DNA of 64,000 bases, taken from positions 27,425,095-27,489,094 of the forward strand of contig OY754967.1 of NCBI GenBank assembly GCA_963576475.1, written 5' to 3'. The stretch comes from Molanna angustata. Taxonomy: Eukaryota > Arthropoda > Insecta > Trichoptera > Molannidae. Made by a program: the position numbers and the translations under genes. The notes beneath the pieces are model-generated. The model was given only the letters and a program-made list of their open reading frames with translations, did not search any database and was not told the origin of the DNA. Every line of letters starts with the position of its first letter. Positions within the stretch are counted from its first letter, which is position 1. Shown here in pieces: positions 22,072-36,907 of this stretch.

Positions 22072-22270
22072 AGGTGGGCCAAAATAAGTCATCTGGGCCA
22101 AAAGAAGTCATCCGATGTTGTTTGGCTATCATTTTTTTTCTAAATGAAAAACTTCGATTCTGTTTTTTGATTATGTTTATATTAATGGTTCAAATAAACA
22201 GAATCGTAGTTTTTCATTTATAAAAAAAATGAGAGCCAAACCACATCGGATGACTTATTTTGGCCCACCT
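22072..22270. mobile_element. 199-bp palindromic MITE
   Basis: The terminal inverted repeats are AGGTGGGCCAAAATAAGTCA and TGACTTATTTTGGCCCACCT. The left arm has an extra partial duplication (GGGCCAAAAGAAGTCATC). The arms continue inward with GAAAAACT...GATTCTGTTT / AAACAGAATC...AGTTTTTC. GTAC occurs on both flanks and could be a target duplication. Confidence 0.8.
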
Positions 22271-22374
22271 AGTACATATACCAACCCACCTGATAAGCTT
22301 AAGTTGTTTTACAATAACTACACATTATGTTATATTGTGTTTTTTTTATATTATACGTATTTTTAGATTGTAAT

Positions 22375-22835
22375 AGTATGCTAGTGAGACATGTACATGG
22401 CAGAAGATGCATGAAAGTACAATTAACGCGTTTGAAATAAGGTCACTAAGACTTAAGTGTGATTAAACGATGTAGGTATGATATACTAAGAAATGAGGAT
22501 AATAGACGAGAATGTGTGATTGAAAGAGATATCGTAAGGATAATAAATGCCCTAAAGTGGCCACGTAAAAATGATTAGTGTGACCGTCTTAAAAATAATT
22601 ATATAAGGTTGATGAAAGAGGAATGAAAAGTATAGCTCGACCAAAGAAAAGTTGGCTTGATCATATTAATGGAATGTTGAAAGATGGTTACATTAGAAAT
22701 AAGAATAATAGAATAGGGTGGATGAGACGATGCATGGACGTGAATGAAGCGAGACATGTATGTCAAGAGAGAGGAGTATGGCGTTCGGTTCTTTCTGCCG
22801 ACTCCAAATAGGAAACGACGTGATAGTATATTTAT
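22375..22835 (+). mobile_element. LINE family 1 tail, decayed
   Basis: GTGAGACATGTACATGGCAG at 22384 matches the GAGACCTGGACATGG block at 34525. The 3' part encodes RPKKSWLDHINGMLKDGYIR and MDVNEARHVCQERGVWRSVL, then a stop. It is frameshifted upstream. Confidence 0.7.
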
Positions 22836-22853
22836 TTATTTATCTTTTTATAC

Positions 22854-22919
22854 ATAACATCAACAAATATATTGCACGCTGACGGGCTTATTGCCATTAG
22901 GTAATTTCTTCTAGCCAAC
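22854..22919 (-). repeat. LINE/SINE 3' tail fragment
   Basis: GCACGCTGACGGGCTTATTG and GGTAATTTCTTCTAGCCAAC are the reverse complement of the tail at 42180-42240. It ends exactly where the palindromic MITE at 22920 begins. Confidence 0.5.
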
Positions 22920-23105
22920 CTGGGGGGCAAGTCTGGTTCAATCGGCGAAATCGAAACCCTTTTGATTACCCATATCATGGATATAATTATTATATGGAGT
23001 TCTACAATATCTTTAGATGTCTTAGAACTCCATACGATAATTATATCCATGATATAGGTCACAGGGGTTTTGATTTCGCCGATCGAACCAGACTTGCCCC
23101 CCCAG
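22920..23105. mobile_element. 186-bp palindromic MITE, copy 1
   Basis: It starts CTGGGGGGCAAGTCTGGTTC and ends GAACCAGACTTGCCCCCCCAG. Inward the arms pair through CGGCGAAATC / GATTTCGCCG, ATCATGGATATAATTAT and TATGGAGTTCTA. The same element is at 54945-55135. There is no coding capacity. Confidence 0.9.
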
Positions 23106-24654
23106 ATTACAAATTATGGCTCAATTATAGGTATTATGTACATCGACAAAATATAAAGTTCGTTCAAGATTGATTTTGGTATAACTTATCATAAAAATAT
23201 CCGACACATTTTGGTATAGTATAATAACTCATAAAAATATCAGACACATTTGACACCCGTCGATATTATTCATATTTTTATATAATATTTAAAAACATAT
23301 TTATTTCACGTGTTATTAAAATGTAAAATTTGTCATTGTTATTATATTTTTTTAAATGGCACTTGTAACCTCAATTGGAGGAATATTGGCCAGAGTCAAG
23401 TTTGTTGCAAAATCGTGCATTTGTTAATTACATTTATATAAACAACAAAATGTTTTGTTTTTGAATGGGAAGTAGAAAATGAAATCACAATTTGATGTTA
23501 TTCTGTCTGATAAATTTTGTAAGAACATTAAGAACTTGAAATTTATTAAGGCTGTGTAATGAGGTGATATTATGAGGAGGAAATATTTTAAATTTAATCA
23601 GGTGTGTTAAAGATATTGGGAACTTAGATGTTAGGGCAATTGAAAAATATGTGATCCAAGCTGCCTTCTTCTTGGCCAAATTGACGAAGAGATGAGTTCT
23701 TAATACCCAACCTTGCTAGGTGAAAATAGGGTTACCATATCTCAGGATTTGTCCTGAAATTTCAGAATTTTTCGACTTTTCTCAGGATTGCGGCCGGATA
23801 TTGCAAATCTCGTGATATCTCAGGATTTTACAATAAAACACAGCTAACATTTTAAAGATCTCTTTTTAAAGATTAAAAGTTAAACAAAAAATAATCTTCC
23901 TTTGGTAATAATCCAAGTAGGTACTTAATCAGTTTTATCGTACTTAATATGTGGAGATACCTTTTTAAGTAAGGTTTTTTCTTTAATTATTGATTTATAA
24001 AATGCCTCACATGTTAAACTCTTCAAATTATATTGAACTAAAAGTATAGCTCGAACTGAAGACACCTTTAGTCGGTTTCTTTCTTTCGACCATTGAGCCC
24101 CCATGATAGAAAAAAAACTCTTTCTACGTTTGCATTCTTGGCTGTGATTGCATATATACCTATATATTGACAAATACGCAGTATCTCTGGTAATCGTGAA
24201 ATACCTATTATACTAAAAACTTGTTATACCTACTTTATACCTAGATCGGGTGTTTACGGATAAGTAGGTACATATTCGTGTATACCTATACTAAACACTT
24301 GTTATACTTTATACCTAGGTATAAAGTATAACAAGTTATACTTTATTAAATTAAATTAAATAAAAATTAAATTAAATTAAATAAATATATGTTATTCGTG
24401 TAAAAACGCACTTCTGAAATTGAAATAAATAAATATTTGCATAGGAAAAATTCGGTACATATTTTGACGTTTCATTCATGACAACATTTTTAGGTAAAAT
24501 TACAAAAAAATGAAAAATAACATAATAAAACATTAAAAAGTCTATTATTTATTTGCTTTTGTTACTCACTGGTCGCAATGGAAGCAATATGCAGAATATT
24601 TAACCTTCAAAGTTTTCTAGTTGTTAATTGAAAAGCTCACTAAAAAAATTCCCG

Positions 24655-24685
<31 letters not shown>

Positions 24686-24732
24686 GTATAAATACATATA
24701 ACTTTCTAAAATATTATAGTGGGGATTTATTT
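23106..24732. other. AT-rich spacer with short local repeats
   Basis: CTCAGGATTT words repeat at 23740-23830. TATACCTA / CTTGTTATAC words repeat at 24200-24330, and a (CATA)n run lies at 24655-24680. No gene is supported. Confidence 0.4.
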
Positions 24733-25920
24733 ACGGCGCTGGCCGATTTACTAATGATATTAATAACAATTAAACACTACAAATAATAACACTCAATTAT
24801 TATTATTATTATTACACACATTATACGCTTCCTCAAAAGAATTAGCAGATCAATGCGTACATTGTAAATTATTTAATAGAACAAAATAAATTACAATAAA
24901 CGCATCACCAAGCTTTCAATTGGGAACAATTCACCCATCCAGATACTTAACAAATCAAAAGATTAGGCTCCGAGGTCTCTATACTACCTATCAACCCTAC
25001 TGATTCCCGAATATTAAAGGTTAAAAAATCTTTAACTATTCTACATGTATTCACTATTACCGTTTCTATCATTTTTATTATATTTTTTTTGATAAATATA
25101 ATATTTCCAAATTCCTCTCAACGATATTGGAATAATGCCCAGTGCGGTGATAGCCCAGCGGTAAGGTAGTCGCCTCACATGCGTGAGGTCGACGGTTCGA
25201 ATCCGGGCGGGGCACGCACCTCTGGATTTTTAAAAATCTATGTGCGGATTTATATCACTAGCTATATGTAGCCATGATCCAATTTGTCTGGTTCCCCTTT
25301 CTAAGGGTTACGAAGGTCAGATGGCAGTCGCTTCAATGTAATAACCAGACTCGCCAATTCCAGGATCATGGTCAAAGCGTACCCCGATAGAAACGGGACA
25401 AAAGCGCTAAGGGAAAAAAAAAAAGATATTGGAATAATGCCACAGTGGCTGACATGAACGGCAATATTATTATTTTACGAGAACTCCAAAGTCTTTTAAT
25501 CTCGTTACCTAAAGCGGTGTAAACTTTTAGCAGAGAAGGGGAGCGATTTGCACGTAAACCAATGAAGCAAAAAGACACAAATTTGCGCTCTGCGCAACCG
25601 GAAGCTCTGTCGAGATTATATTTTTGCCGTTTAGCGAAAATTATATTTTCTAATTTTTTCATCTAATGATTTCATAATATTACTAGAATTTGGAATAGCC
25701 ACGTCGTAAATGTATGTTTTTTTTAAATTTTATAATGTATTATTATGTCGGGTCTGTTATATTGAATTGACCGGTCAGTTAATATTGTTTTATCGTGATA
25801 AATCGAAATAATATTATTTTCTAAAAATGAAATCAGTTCATATTCATAATATGATTTTATGTTTATCGAGTCAATTAATTCATATTTAATAGCTAAATTC
25901 AATTTTTTTAATTTTTTTTT
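24733..25920 (-). mobile_element. R4-like LINE 3' fragment, copy 1 (interrupted)
   Basis: It is a decayed duplicate of 25923-27000, head to tail and in the same orientation. Pieces of the endonuclease region are readable (DKTILTDRSIQYNRPDIIIH; KYTALGNEIKRLWSSRKIII). It is interrupted by a SINE at 25140-25424 and by about 120 bp near 25515-25635 that copy 2 lacks. The 3' end ACGGCGCTGG at 24733 matches that of copy 2. Confidence 0.75.
25140..25424 (+). mobile_element. Intact tRNA-derived SINE with 17-bp target duplication
   Basis: The head is GTGCGGTGATAGCCCAGCGG and the B box is GGTTCGAATCC. The body contains GTGCGGATTTATATCACTAG, a word like those in moth SINEs, and ends AAGCGCTAAGGG plus poly(A). 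GATATTGGAATAATGCC flanks it at 25123-25139 and 25425-25441, defining both ends exactly. Confidence 0.85.
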
Positions 25921-25922
25921 AT

Positions 25923-27200
25923 ACGGCGCTGGACGATTTACTAATGATATTAATAACAATTAAGTACTACAAATATTAACACTCAATTATTATTATTGCC
26001 ATTATACACTTCCTCAAAAGAATCAGCAGATCAATGCGTAAATTGTAAATTATTTAAAAGAGCGAAATAAAATGCAACAAACGCATCATCAAGCTTTCAA
26101 TTGGGAATAGTTCACCCATCCAGATACTTAACATATCAAAGGATTAGGCTCTGAGGAGGTCTCTATACTACCTAACAACCCTACTGATTCCCGAATATTA
26201 ACGTTTAAAAAATCTTTAACGATTCTACATGTATTCATTATTACCGTTTTTTGCATTTTTATTATTAAGTTTTTCTTTAAATCTATAATTTCTAAATAAC
26301 GGATTAACGATTTTTGAATAATGCCAGTGGCTGAATTAATGAACGGTAATATTATTATTTTACGAGAATGCCAAAGTCTTTTAATCTCGTTACCTAAAGC
26401 GGTGTATTTTCTAATTTTTTCATCAAAAGTTTTTATAATATTACTAGAATTTGGAATAGCCACGTCGCAAATATATGTTATTTTTTTAATTTTATCATGT
26501 ATTATTAAATCGGGTCTGTTATGTTGAATTGACCGGTCAGTTAATATTGTTTTATCGTAATAAAGCGAAATATTATTATTTTCAAAAAACGAAATCGGAT
26601 CATATTCATAATATGGTTTTATGTTTATCGCGTCAATTAATTTATATTTGTAAGCTAAATTTTGATGTATTAATTTTGCTACTTGGTTATGTCTAAATGT
26701 ATATTCTGATTGCGCGAGAAAAGAACAGCCCGATATTATATGCTCGATTGTTTCCGGAAAAGCCAAACATTTCCTACAACTATCATCAACTACATTTATG
26801 TCTTTTATTATATATTTTTGATAATTTTTAGTTTTTATTACTCTATCCCGAATCGCTATTATAAAACCTTCTAAATCCGCGTCCAAATTACCAATACTCA
26901 ACCATTTGTTTGACCAAATTTTGTCAACATAAGGTTGGTTGAGAAATATTGGATGTATAGAATGAATAATTTTATTTATAATAGCAACGAATTTAGAAGG
27001 TTATCATTTATATTTATAATATTGTTATTGGCATTCTCGTCATTTAAATTTAATGATGTTAAATTTTTGTCCGCTTCACAGATAACTTTATGCATTAAAG
27101 AACTATCAGATTTTTTGTGAAAGAAAGTTTTTAGCGATTCGATTTGATTATTATGTAACGATGTTATTTTTATTATACCCCTATCTCCTAAATTCCTAAA
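25923..27200 (-). mobile_element. R4-like LINE 3' part with CCHC and restriction-like endonuclease
   Basis: The longest intact frame (26128-26901, 257 codons) begins SIGNLDADLEGFIIAIRD. It contains a zinc knuckle C-x2-C-x7-H-x4-C (CRKCLAFPETIEHIISGC), then RPDLIIHDKIKKITYICD (an RPD...D motif), then KYTALGNEIKRLW and MNTCRIVKDFL. A zinc knuckle followed by a PD-(D/E)XK-like restriction-like endonuclease marks site-specific LINEs of the R2/R4 groups; Dong of silkworm is an R4 member. Upstream (26900-27200) the frame continues only with shifts (SDSSLMHKVICEADKN), so the element is dead. There is no reverse-transcriptase core. Confidence 0.7.
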
Positions 27201-29159
27201 AATACATCTTTATTTTTTGTAATTTAAGAGGGATTACTATTTTTCATGAAATTATCACAGAATATCTAAGAATATTAGATTATGTATTTATAATCCTACA
27301 TTACAATATAGATGGGAAGATGCGTATTCATATGTAAGAGATATTTATAATCGTATATCCTAACCATGACTGGTAAACATCTTGTATGTATAACGGTGTC
27401 GGCTGCGCATAACATAAATCTTTAGGGATAAACTTTCCTCACTAGGTCCAAAATTGTCAAAATCATTACCGACTCCAATAACCAACCGTACACGTTAAAT
27501 ATACGTATTGTTAAAGAAATAAAAATAATAAATTCGTATGATTCATATTACTGATAATAAACTCGACCTCAATGCAAAAAAATAATTTGCGAATGAATTG
27601 TATCAATCGATATAACACCTGTGTGCAATACGCCTTTGTAAACTTTTCAATGATGTATGTAGGTATTATTATCGAGGTAAATGATACCTAAGTCATTAAA
27701 ACACACATGGGTCGCCCACATGTTCAAACACAGCGTTTGGAGAAAGGAATTCACTTTTTTTATTGAGATCGAATTTAGAGAAGTGGGCGAGATTTAAAAA
27801 TACATGCACTTAATAATTGTAATTAATGTATTCTCAAATTATCCCAAAACTTAGATTAGAATACTGGTTATAAATATATTTTTAATGTGTGTATAAGTGC
27901 CGTCAAACTTCTTGAGCCTTCAAAGTGCCGTCAAACTTCGCCGTCGGGGTGCGGTTTGCACATTTTCGAACTGCGCACCCACTTGACGGGCTCAATTTGT
28001 TTTCTGATAACCATACCTACATATTTTTAGTTGTAGTTAGGAGAATTTTCCAATCTTCGGTGAAAAGTTTTCTATATAAACTTTACTAGTGACGATGCGA
28101 CCAACCACACAATAGTGCATTACCTTCTCTAAACGCATGTGTCAAACATATCTTTCTAAACATCTTGAAATAAGTACATGGAGCATCGGTGCTCGAACTG
28201 GACCGGAACGAGAAAACGGTATATAAAAATAATATATTTATCCATGACACCAATCCGTTTTGTATCTTGTAATAACAAAATACAACGATTTTTCTCATGT
28301 GTTCAATACTGTAAGTTGAAACTTAATTATTTTAATGACGTTATTCAAAACATAGGTTAATTGATGACAGAAAATTATATTATATAAAAAAGTAGTATTG
28401 AACTCGAGTTTTAAAAGACCTATGTCCTATAGGTTAATAACATATTGTTAAATATATTGTTAAATTTATAAGATTTTTTTTTAATTTTAAATTTATTCTT
28501 CGACCACATATTAGTTTGACATACAGATACACTTACACAGCATTTTATAATATGAATAAAAGGATTTATCAGGAATGATTAATATAATGTCCCACTTCTA
28601 GGTATGTATATTTTAACTTTAAAGAATTGTTTAATTCATATGTTTTAAATAATTATTATGATGCAAAATGAGTATTTCATATTTCATGGGTATCAAAAGT
28701 ATAAAATTATACATATGCCGTCTTACGTATAAACGTAAACTATCTATAGTACCAGCGTGATTAACGAAAAAGTTTACTTATAAACCGTGACTATTTTTAT
28801 TACAACTTTATTTAGTAGACGTCAAGTTAGGAAGGGTCATGAGTTTAACACTTTTAACGCGTCAGAGGTTGTTTATCTAAAGCGTCATATCAAATATTTC
28901 AAAATGGCGGATCTTTCCCATATGATCCGACGCATATTTGATATTGACAGAAAAATTTAATGCTTTCAACGTTTTGTCTTGTTATTCATCACCACAATCG
29001 TGTTTGAATTGACTCAAAACGGCACTACGCGGTGTTTTTATTTCATTTTTCGATGTCAGTTATCAAAAAATTGCAAGCATTTATTTATTTTTTTGACATC
29101 TAAAAAAATAAATTAGGGTGTTCGAAAAAAATCAGTGAGATAGTCATATCATAGTGACA
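27201..29159. other. AT-rich spacer, nothing firmly recognised
   Basis: CCGTCAAACTTC occurs twice at 27900-27950 beside a CpG-rich word, and a related word is at 22029. Small frames at 28086-28360 overlap on both strands and look like chance. Confidence 0.4.
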
Positions 29160-29540
29160 CCAGCTCTCTCTCTCTCTCTGCGGTTGCAGAGGAGGGCTGT
29201 CAGTTCTATGGACGCAAGGTGTCCTGATTAAACAATGTGACCAGCTTGTGTGTGACCAGTCTTGGATCGAGAGAGAACTTGAATGCACTCACCCCAAGAA
29301 CGCGGTCCTTTCCTCTTCGACCGTCTGCTAAGGGAGACGCTCAGCAGATCACCCAGTCGTAGGCCGGCGAGAAGCTACGGGCGGGTGACGTCCTCAGTGT
29401 TGGTCCCAATCAGAGAACAGGAGATGCAGGGGCGAGAGCAGCTTCCTCCACGCGGTACAAAGCCCTACCTAGGTGTTGGTCACCGTTCCTCAATCGCCTC
29501 GTCCCTCGTGAAGGATGTCAAAGTCAGATTTAAGTAAAAT
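29160..29540. other. GC-rich island of unknown origin
   Basis: After a CT repeat (29164-29180) the sequence is markedly GC-rich. Short frames are present (for example RAGDVLSVLV, after a shift) but none is convincing on either strand. It is probably an unrecognised transposon fragment; a conserved exon is possible. Confidence 0.25.
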
Positions 29541-29689
29541 TAAAAGAAATGTCAATATAGTAAAAAAAAAAACCTTTGATAGACGTGCAGCGGTTGGGAA
29601 AATCCTAAACCTTAGGGTTTCTTTTTTCTGCGAAGGCCTCCACAGTCACAATAATTTCCCTATGATATAAAAAAAAATCTATACTGTAT

Positions 29690-30120
29690 GGTCAGTTAGG
29701 CTCGCATGGAGTGCGGAGATGCCTTCTGTACGGAACCGGGTTGTTGGCATTTCTCTGTCGTCTTTATGGAACCGGGTTCTTTTTTCTTGTAAATTCCGTC
29801 GGCGGCAGGGCCGATTGTCGATTCGTTTCTTTTAAAAACTTTATTTTTCATATTTTGAATTTGAAAGTCATGTGGCAGGTGAAAAGCCGGTGTTGCCAAA
29901 CTGTTGAAAAAAAACTCCCGAAAAAAATTCAGACGAAAAGCAAAATAATTAGTTGTGTAGGTACCACGAAAAAGTAAGCCACATCCTACTCAAATAGTAA
30001 GACGGTGGGCTTCTCTCGCGGCCCTGACACCCAGGGCTCCCCGGTATCAATAGTATACGTTTATAAGTAAGATTTTTAATATAAAGTAAGATTTTTAATA
30101 TAAAGTAAGATTTTTAATAT
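29690..30120. repeat. Possible LTR-like or unclassified repeat block
   Basis: GGAACCGGGTT occurs twice (29740, 29769). A C-rich block, CGCGGCCCTGACACCCAGGG, lies near 30020, followed by three 20-bp units of AAAGTAAGATTTTTAATAT (30067-30120). No reverse transcriptase is adjacent. I cannot classify it. Confidence 0.3.
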
Positions 30121-30189
30121 CGATCTTAACAATTTTAGTTTTGCTTATCAATATGCGCGTTTATAAAGCTGTTAACGAAATCTAAAAAA

Positions 30190-31190
30190 AGGCCGATAGT
30201 ATTTAATGCAGCAGCAAGGCTCACTTACGGTCCAGAAAAACAATGTCACATAATACCACTACTAAACGAACTACACTGGTTGAAGTGTCTCGAGCGAGTT
30301 GATTACAGAATTTGTTTGACGGTGTTTGTTTGACGCTTTGAATAACCTTGCACCACAATACATTCGAGAGCTGTGTTAGAGAAAAGAGCTATCTGGGAGG
30401 CATATCACACTCGGATATTCTGGATCACAGAGTAACAACTCTCTTTCTCTGGACGGCCACACACCGCCGGCAGCATTACATAGACAACACCTCTGTCTCT
30501 GTCGCAGACACCGACATTATTCCTAAGTCCGCCGTTAAACTTCTGGGAGTAAATATTGACTCCAGTCTAAGTCTCAAAAAATAAATAAACAGCACAACAT
30601 CCTCTGATTTCTACCACTTACGACGAATACCGCCTGGACTACTGCAATGGTATCTACGCAAACCTCTCAAAGCTGGAGCTAAACAAACTTCAATCCGTCT
30701 TCAACGCTACTGCTAGGCTAATCACCGGAGCCGCGAAATTCTCACACATATCCCACCATTTACGAAATCTTCACTGGCTAAAAGTGCCAGAGAGAATCAA
30801 GTACAAATTATGTTTGTTGACTTTCAAAGCGATCCATGGCATGGCTCCCACGTATCTTTCAGACTTCTGCATCCCTCTCACCGTAAACGAGCGACAACAA
30901 ACACTTCGATCAGCCACCACATCCGTGATTGGCAAGTTGACTGATATAAATAGAGTCAACACTTCATCCTTCGGTGATCGTGCTTTTGCTGTGGCTGGAC
31001 CAGCCTCGTGTAATAAACTACCACCTGAACTGAGACAAATCGACAACTTAGCACTATTCAGGAAACACCTAAAAACTCACTTCTTCCGCGAGTCTTACAA
31101 AAACCTGTAATATATTCAAAGCGCCCTTGAGGTGAGGTTATCACAAAAACGGCGCTATAAAAATCATCCTAATTTATTATTTATTATTAT
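30190..31190 (+). mobile_element. L2/CR1-type LINE C-terminal fragments and 3' end
   Basis: At 30480-30590 the frame reads AVKLLGVNIDSSLSLKK. At 30630-31110 it reads LDYCNGIYANLSKLELNKLQ, NATARLITGAAKFSHI, IKYKLCLLTFKAIHGMAPTY, FGDRAFAVAGPASCNKLPPE and FRKHLKTHFFRESY. This is the classic post-reverse-transcriptase tail of L2/CR1 LINEs. The earlier 30200-30350 is a second decayed copy of the same segment (LHWLKCLERVDYRICL). The 3' end GGCGCTATAAAAATCATCCT with an ATT-rich tail fits the group. Confidence 0.8.
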
Positions 31191-31204
31191 TAACTATGAT
31201 CGAT

Positions 31205-31400
31205 GTTTTAGTGTGAGTGATCCTACAAAGTGGAATAGATTGCCTCACGAATGATGTCCGCAGTGCATAAAGCAAGAGCACTTTCTCTAAAAGACTGAAA
31301 ACAGCTTTATTTTGTAGAGCACCTTTGAATGCTTTAAGCGCCCTTGGAGTGATCCTGAATCATTAAACGGCCCTATATAAATTATTTAAATTATTATTAT
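31205..31400 (+). repeat. LINE 3' end, L2-like
   Basis: AGCGCCCTTGGAGTGATCCT and AAACGGCCCTATATAAATTA resemble the 3' end just upstream at 31120-31190 and a fragment at 62340-62400. No coding remains. Confidence 0.5.
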
Positions 31401-31760
31401 AATACCCGGTCTTACACCATCTTAAATTACCTATTACAAATTCTTCTCATCGATCATTCTGGTTTCATCCAACTTTTGCCATGTCCAATGTCCAAGTCTC
31501 AATAACAATCCTATTATAATCTACCTTTCATTTTGATGGGTACTTGGTTACATAAATAAAAACCCACAATCTGTATTAAAAATGAGTGATGTTCACATTG
31601 TCATTCAAATTAATTTTAAATCCATTGTCCAGTTAATAAAGAATTGACATGCAAAAAACTTTATTATTCTTTAGAAATCGTTGAGCCATAATTTACCTGT
31701 AAAAACATTTTTGAATTCAGGAGCTAACACTGAATGAAAATGTGCATAATATGCATCAAA

Positions 31761-34980
<3,220 letters not shown>

Positions 34981-35339
34981 GTATATAAAAATATTGATAA
35001 TTTGATTTACGCAGTGAGATATATTTATGGATAAAATTTCAATTCGTGGTATAGTTATCATAAATATCTTGATATGCTTCGGTAGAGAGGGAAAAAAAAA
35101 ACTCAAATATTTTTTATTCTGCGTATCCCATCTGAGTTTTCAAGATGTTTTTCAAAAGTTATTAATGTTCTAATAATATTAATGGTATGTTAGGTATGTT
35201 TGGAGATTAAGTATCAAACTTTTGAGAGTCCACGTAGATATTGCGTAAATGTATACTGCCTTACAAATTGTACGAAACGACGAAGTCACTAAATAAATTG
35301 AAAAATAAATAAATTTGAGTAGTACCTAATACCATAATG

Positions 35340-35440
35340 TATTTATTTTTTATTTATTTATTTAAAGTTTTGTACATAATATAAACAAATATAATACACA
35401 CTGGCGGGCTCATTGCCATCTTCCAAATCAACCAGAAATA
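35340..35440 (-). repeat. LINE/SINE 3' tail fragment
   Basis: ACACTGGCGGGCTCATTGCC matches the tail family in reverse orientation, preceded by an AT-rich (TTTA)n run. Confidence 0.5.
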
Positions 35441-36380
35441 CACATAATATGAACAAATTATGTATAGAAAATTGTTTATCTAGTTGGGGTATTTCTCAAA
35501 AAAAAATGAAAATAGAGGCAGTTAAACACATAGGAACTTTTTAAAAATGAAAATTTGAGATTTTGTATTTTTCTTTTTATTAGCTTTTATGGTTTTTTAG
35601 ACATATGGAAAAATAAAGCCAAAATTGAAAAATTGATAACCCTTGACTGAAAAAAAATCTATATTCTGAGAATAAAAGTTTTATAGGCTTAAATTTTTCT
35701 ATATTCTGTTAATCAAGCGGATATAAGACGTTATAGGGGGGGGGGGACAGACACATATACATACACACTAAATGTTTTCCTCTGAATTCTGAGTAAATCT
35801 ATGTATTATTTATTATATTAAATATTCGGTTCCGTCAGTGATTGAAAATTTGTAATAACCCAAAGTCTAGTTTTTAGCAGGAGTCTATACTAAACTATAG
35901 GATAGGTATATAATTCACAATTATCTCTGCGTACCTCGCCGAGGAAGTGGTACAACATGGTATTTTTTTTACCAAAAATGATAAACGAGTGTCCAAAATT
36001 TGGATTGCTTCCAAAAATTTCAGCGTGAGAAGTCACTGTTTTCATTTTTCAAAACATATTTGAAATTTTAATTCGTCGCAACTTTGAAACAATTTGAAAT
36101 ACGTGACAACAAAATGGTCGGAAAATTTCCCGGAAAACAGGACCGGAAAATTATTAAATTTACAAACTTTTGTGACCAATGGCGTTATGTTTGAAAAATG
36201 GATTATATCACGAATTTCAAGGTGCGAAAACAAAGTAACTAAAAATGTTGAACCTAATTGAAATTTCTCATTATCTATAGACAAGTAGGTACAATTTATC
36301 TACGTATATAATAATATGTAGGTGTGGTGCGATGAATTTAATTTATTGATTATAATTTATAAAAAACAAAAAGAGAAAAC

Positions 36381-36860
36381 GAATGGCATAAGCAAGTCGA
36401 CCAATATGTGAAGCATGTTTCCACGGAATGGACGGTCATATATGTATATAAGGATATCGAAAGGCATAAGCAAGTCGACCAATATGTGAAGCATGTTTCC
36501 ACGGAATGGACGGTCATATATGTATACAAGGATATCGAAAGGCATAAGCAAGTCGACCAATATGTGAAGCATGTTTCCACGGAATGGACGGTCATATATG
36601 TATATAAGGATATCGAAAGGCATAAGCAAGTCGACCAACAAGTCGACCAATATGTGAAGCATGTTTCCACGGAATGGACGGTCATATATGTATATAAGGA
36701 TATCGAAAGGCATAAGCAAGTCGACCAATATGTGAAGCATGTTTCCACGGAATGGACGGTCATATATGTATATAAGGATATCGAAAGGCATAAGCAAGTC
36801 GACCAATATGTGAAGCATGTTTCCACGGAATGGACGGTCATATATGTATAGAAGGATATC
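36381..36860. repeat. 78-bp minisatellite, six units, open in several frames
   Basis: TATGTGAAGCATGTTTCC starts at 36405, 36483, 36561, 36651, 36729 and 36807. The period is 78 bp, with one 90-bp unit carrying an extra 12 bp (CAAGTCGACCAA). As 78 is divisible by three, the plus strand stays open as a 26-residue repeat (VKHVSTEWTVIYVYKDIERH...) and the minus strand is open in two frames. The last unit has TAG where the others have TAT. No flanking gene supports real coding. Confidence 0.9.
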
Positions 36861-36907
36861 GAAAGAAGAGTTATGGCAGGAAACAGAGTGAATGGAGCAC
36901 TTATAGA

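Noticed and set aside
25141..25215. A tRNA gene (A-box- and B-box-like sequence with GGTTCGAATCC).
   Set aside because: It is the head of a 285-bp SINE with poly(A) and a 17-bp target duplication; the cloverleaf is not complete.
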